Positions 43,295-44,770 of a stretch of 44,770 nucleotides of DNA are shown one piece after another. Within the stretch, counting starts at the first letter, position 1, and each line of letters opens with the position of its first letter. A program made the position numbers and the translations under genes. Origin of the DNA: a virus; IMG/VR virus record IMGVR_UViG_3300048625_000070, positions 1-44,770 of that record. The stretch is one strand, 5' to 3'. The notes below the pieces were generated by a model. That model was not told the origin of the DNA. It saw only the letters and a list, made by a program, of their open reading frames with translations, and did not search any database.

Positions 43295-44770
43295 TGGCAG
43301 AAAATTACAACTCAAACGCAAACTTAAAGGCAGCTGGGGTTCAGGTACAATTTACACCTGAACAAGTTCAAGAGTATATCAAGTGCTCCCAAGACCCTAT
43401 CTACTTTATTGAAAATTATTGCTATATTGTTTCTCTAGATCATGGCTTGATTAAGTTCGCCCTATATGATTGTCAGAAAAACAAAATCAATGTCATCCAT
43501 AATAACCGTCGTGTTATTCTTATGGAAGGTCGTCAGCAGGGTAAGACGACAACTTCTGCTGCTTACATTCTTTGGTACACTTTATTCCAATCAAATAAGA
43601 ACGTTGCTATCTTGGCTAACAAAGCCACTGCAGCTCGTGAAGTTTTGGATCGTTATCAGACCATGTACGAGGCTCTTCCAATGTGGCTTCAGCAAGGTGT
43701 TACTACTTGGAACAAGGGTGATATTGAACTAGAAAATGGTTCTAAAGTATTCACTGCTGCAACATCTGCCTCTGGTATTCGTGGTAAGTCTGTAAACTTA
43801 TTGTACGTTGACGAAGCTGCGATTATTCCAAACACGGTTGCTGAGCAGTTCTTCACATCTGTTTATCCTACTATTTCTGCGGGTCAAACAACAAAGATTC
43901 TTCTATCTTCTACGCCACTCGGTTACAATCACTTCTGGAAGTTCTGGAATGATGCTGAGAAGGGTCGTAACGGATTCGTCCCTCTATTCATCCCTTATTG
44001 GGAAATTCCAGGTCGTGATGAAGTATGGGCAGCTGAGCAGAAAGCCATGCTTGGTGAACTCAAGTATAACCAAGAGGTTGCTTGTAAGTTCTTGGGTTCT
44101 AGCTTAACGCTGGTTAACGCCGATGTTATCGCTAGAATGTCTGTAGATCCAATCATCTATCAGAAAGATGGTCTAGACATCTACGTACGTCCATCTGCTG
44201 GGCATACATATTGTATTATTGCTGACGTTGCTAAGGGTGTTGGTGGAGACCATTCGGCTTTCCAGATTATCGACATCACAGAAGTGCCTTACCGTATTGT
44301 TGGTAAGTACAGAAATAACGAGATTAGCCCGCTGTTGTATCCTAACGTTTTATACAAGATTGGTAAGGAATACAACGAGGCTTATATCTTAATTGAAACG
44401 AACATTAGTGAACAGGTTGCGCACATCCTTTATAGTGAACTCGAATACGAGAACATTCTAATGGTGAACCGACACACAAATGGTCAAGTTATCGGTGGTG
44501 GCTTCGGTGGAGGTAAAACTCAACTGGGTGTTAACACTGATAAAAAGGTCAAACGCATTGGATGTCACAACTTCAAAGCTATGGTCGAAGAAAATAAGCT
44601 GATTGTCAACGATGCCGATACGATCTCCGAGATCTCTACTTTCATTGAGGTTAAGGGTTCATATGCAGCAGACGAAGGTTATCACGATGACTTGGTAATG
44701 CCTTTGGTTCTCTTTGGTTGGCTTACAACTAACCCGTATTTTAAAGAGCTAAATAATGTAAACCTCCGAG
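43294..44770 (+). CDS. 17: gp17 large terminase subunit, 3' end outside window
   Basis: 492 residues visible (T4 gp17: 610). ATPase domain: Walker A EGRQQGKTT (78-86) and Walker B LLYVDEAA with Asp173/Glu174; a coupling motif STPLG follows. Nuclease domain: Asp311 in IADVAKG, Glu368 in ILIETN and Asp465/466 in YHDDLV give the RNase-H-like metal site. It is the DNA packaging motor that fills the prohead and cuts the concatemer. The start overlaps the gp15 stop (TTTAATG), without the intervening gp16 gene of T4. No intein or intron interrupts the visible part. The frame is still open at the window end. Confidence 0.96.
   Translation, partial: MAENYNSNANLKAAGVQVQFTPEQVQEYIKCSQDPIYFIENYCYIVSLDHGLIKFALYDCQKNKINVIHNNRRVILMEGRQQGKTTTSAAYILWYTLFQSNKNVAILANKATAAREVLDRYQTMYEALPMWLQQGVTTWNKGDIELENGSKVFTAATSASGIRGKSVNLLYVDEAAIIPNTVAEQFFTSVYPTISAGQTTKILLSSTPLGYNHFWKFWNDAEKGRNGFVPLFIPYWEIPGRDEVWAAEQKAMLGELKYNQEVACKFLGSSLTLVNADVIARMSVDPIIYQKDGLDIYVRPSAGHTYCIIADVAKGVGGDHSAFQIIDITEVPYRIVGKYRNNEISPLLYPNVLYKIGKEYNEAYILIETNISEQVAHILYSELEYENILMVNRHTNGQVIGGGFGGGKTQLGVNTDKKVKRIGCHNFKAMVEENKLIVNDADTISEISTFIEVKGSYAADEGYHDDLVMPLVLFGWLTTNPYFKELNNVNLR

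Overview
The window is about 44.8 kb of late structural genes from a T4-like myovirus of the kind found in marine or freshwater samples. It is lytic-phage DNA: densely packed genes, many TAATG stop/start overlaps, T4-type late promoters (TATAAATA and close variants), and almost the whole T4 baseplate, neck and packaging gene set in recognisable but diverged form. The host cannot be read from the sequence. The GTA-type holin, the TRAP (DctP) binding protein and the absence of photosynthesis genes point loosely to a heterotrophic proteobacterium, but this is weak.

Layout. (1) 1-620, plus strand: the 3' part of gene 32 (ssDNA-binding protein), ending at a hairpin terminator. (2) 664-5743, minus strand: gp4, a gp2-like protein, a tube-fold gp54-like protein, a 3TM-type holin, small terminase gp16, gp26, gp51 and a probable tape measure. 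gp26 and gp51 look joined by a -1 ribosomal frameshift at a T8 run, like the tail assembly chaperones of other long-tailed phages. (3) 5792-25898, plus strand: the baseplate, with gp48, gp53, a gp27-like hub, a very large gp5 spike carrying a GH19-type muramidase and an M15-type peptidase domain, a PAAR tip, gp25, gp6, gp7, a small virion protein, an enlarged gp8 and a 2,087-residue DUF4815-type protein in the place of gp9-gp12. (4) 25898-33383: an accessory block. (5) 33499-40692: fibre genes. (6) 40694 to the end: gp13, gp14, gp15 and most of large terminase gp17.

The most unusual part is 27317-33383. Just after a self-cleaving (S74-type) fibre gene comes a 117-residue protein with 15 cysteines, ending in an almost pure Asn-Cys repeat. 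Next are a protein of unknown family, a radical SAM enzyme with a complete seven-cysteine SPASM domain, a small unknown protein, a DctP-like binding protein without a signal peptide, a PP-loop (asparagine-synthetase-like) ATPase and, on the opposite strand, a 2OG-Fe(II)-oxygenase-like protein that seems to lack its distal metal ligand. A Cys-rich peptide close to a SPASM maturase is the usual signature of a ribosomally made, post-translationally modified peptide. Here it lies among tail-fibre genes under late promoters, so the working idea is a phage-encoded system that chemically modifies a virion or tail component.

No tRNA, rRNA, CRISPR array, insertion sequence or integrase was seen, and no gene-free stretch exceeds 300 bases. 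The longest, about 115 bases at 33384-33498, is a divergent late-promoter region.
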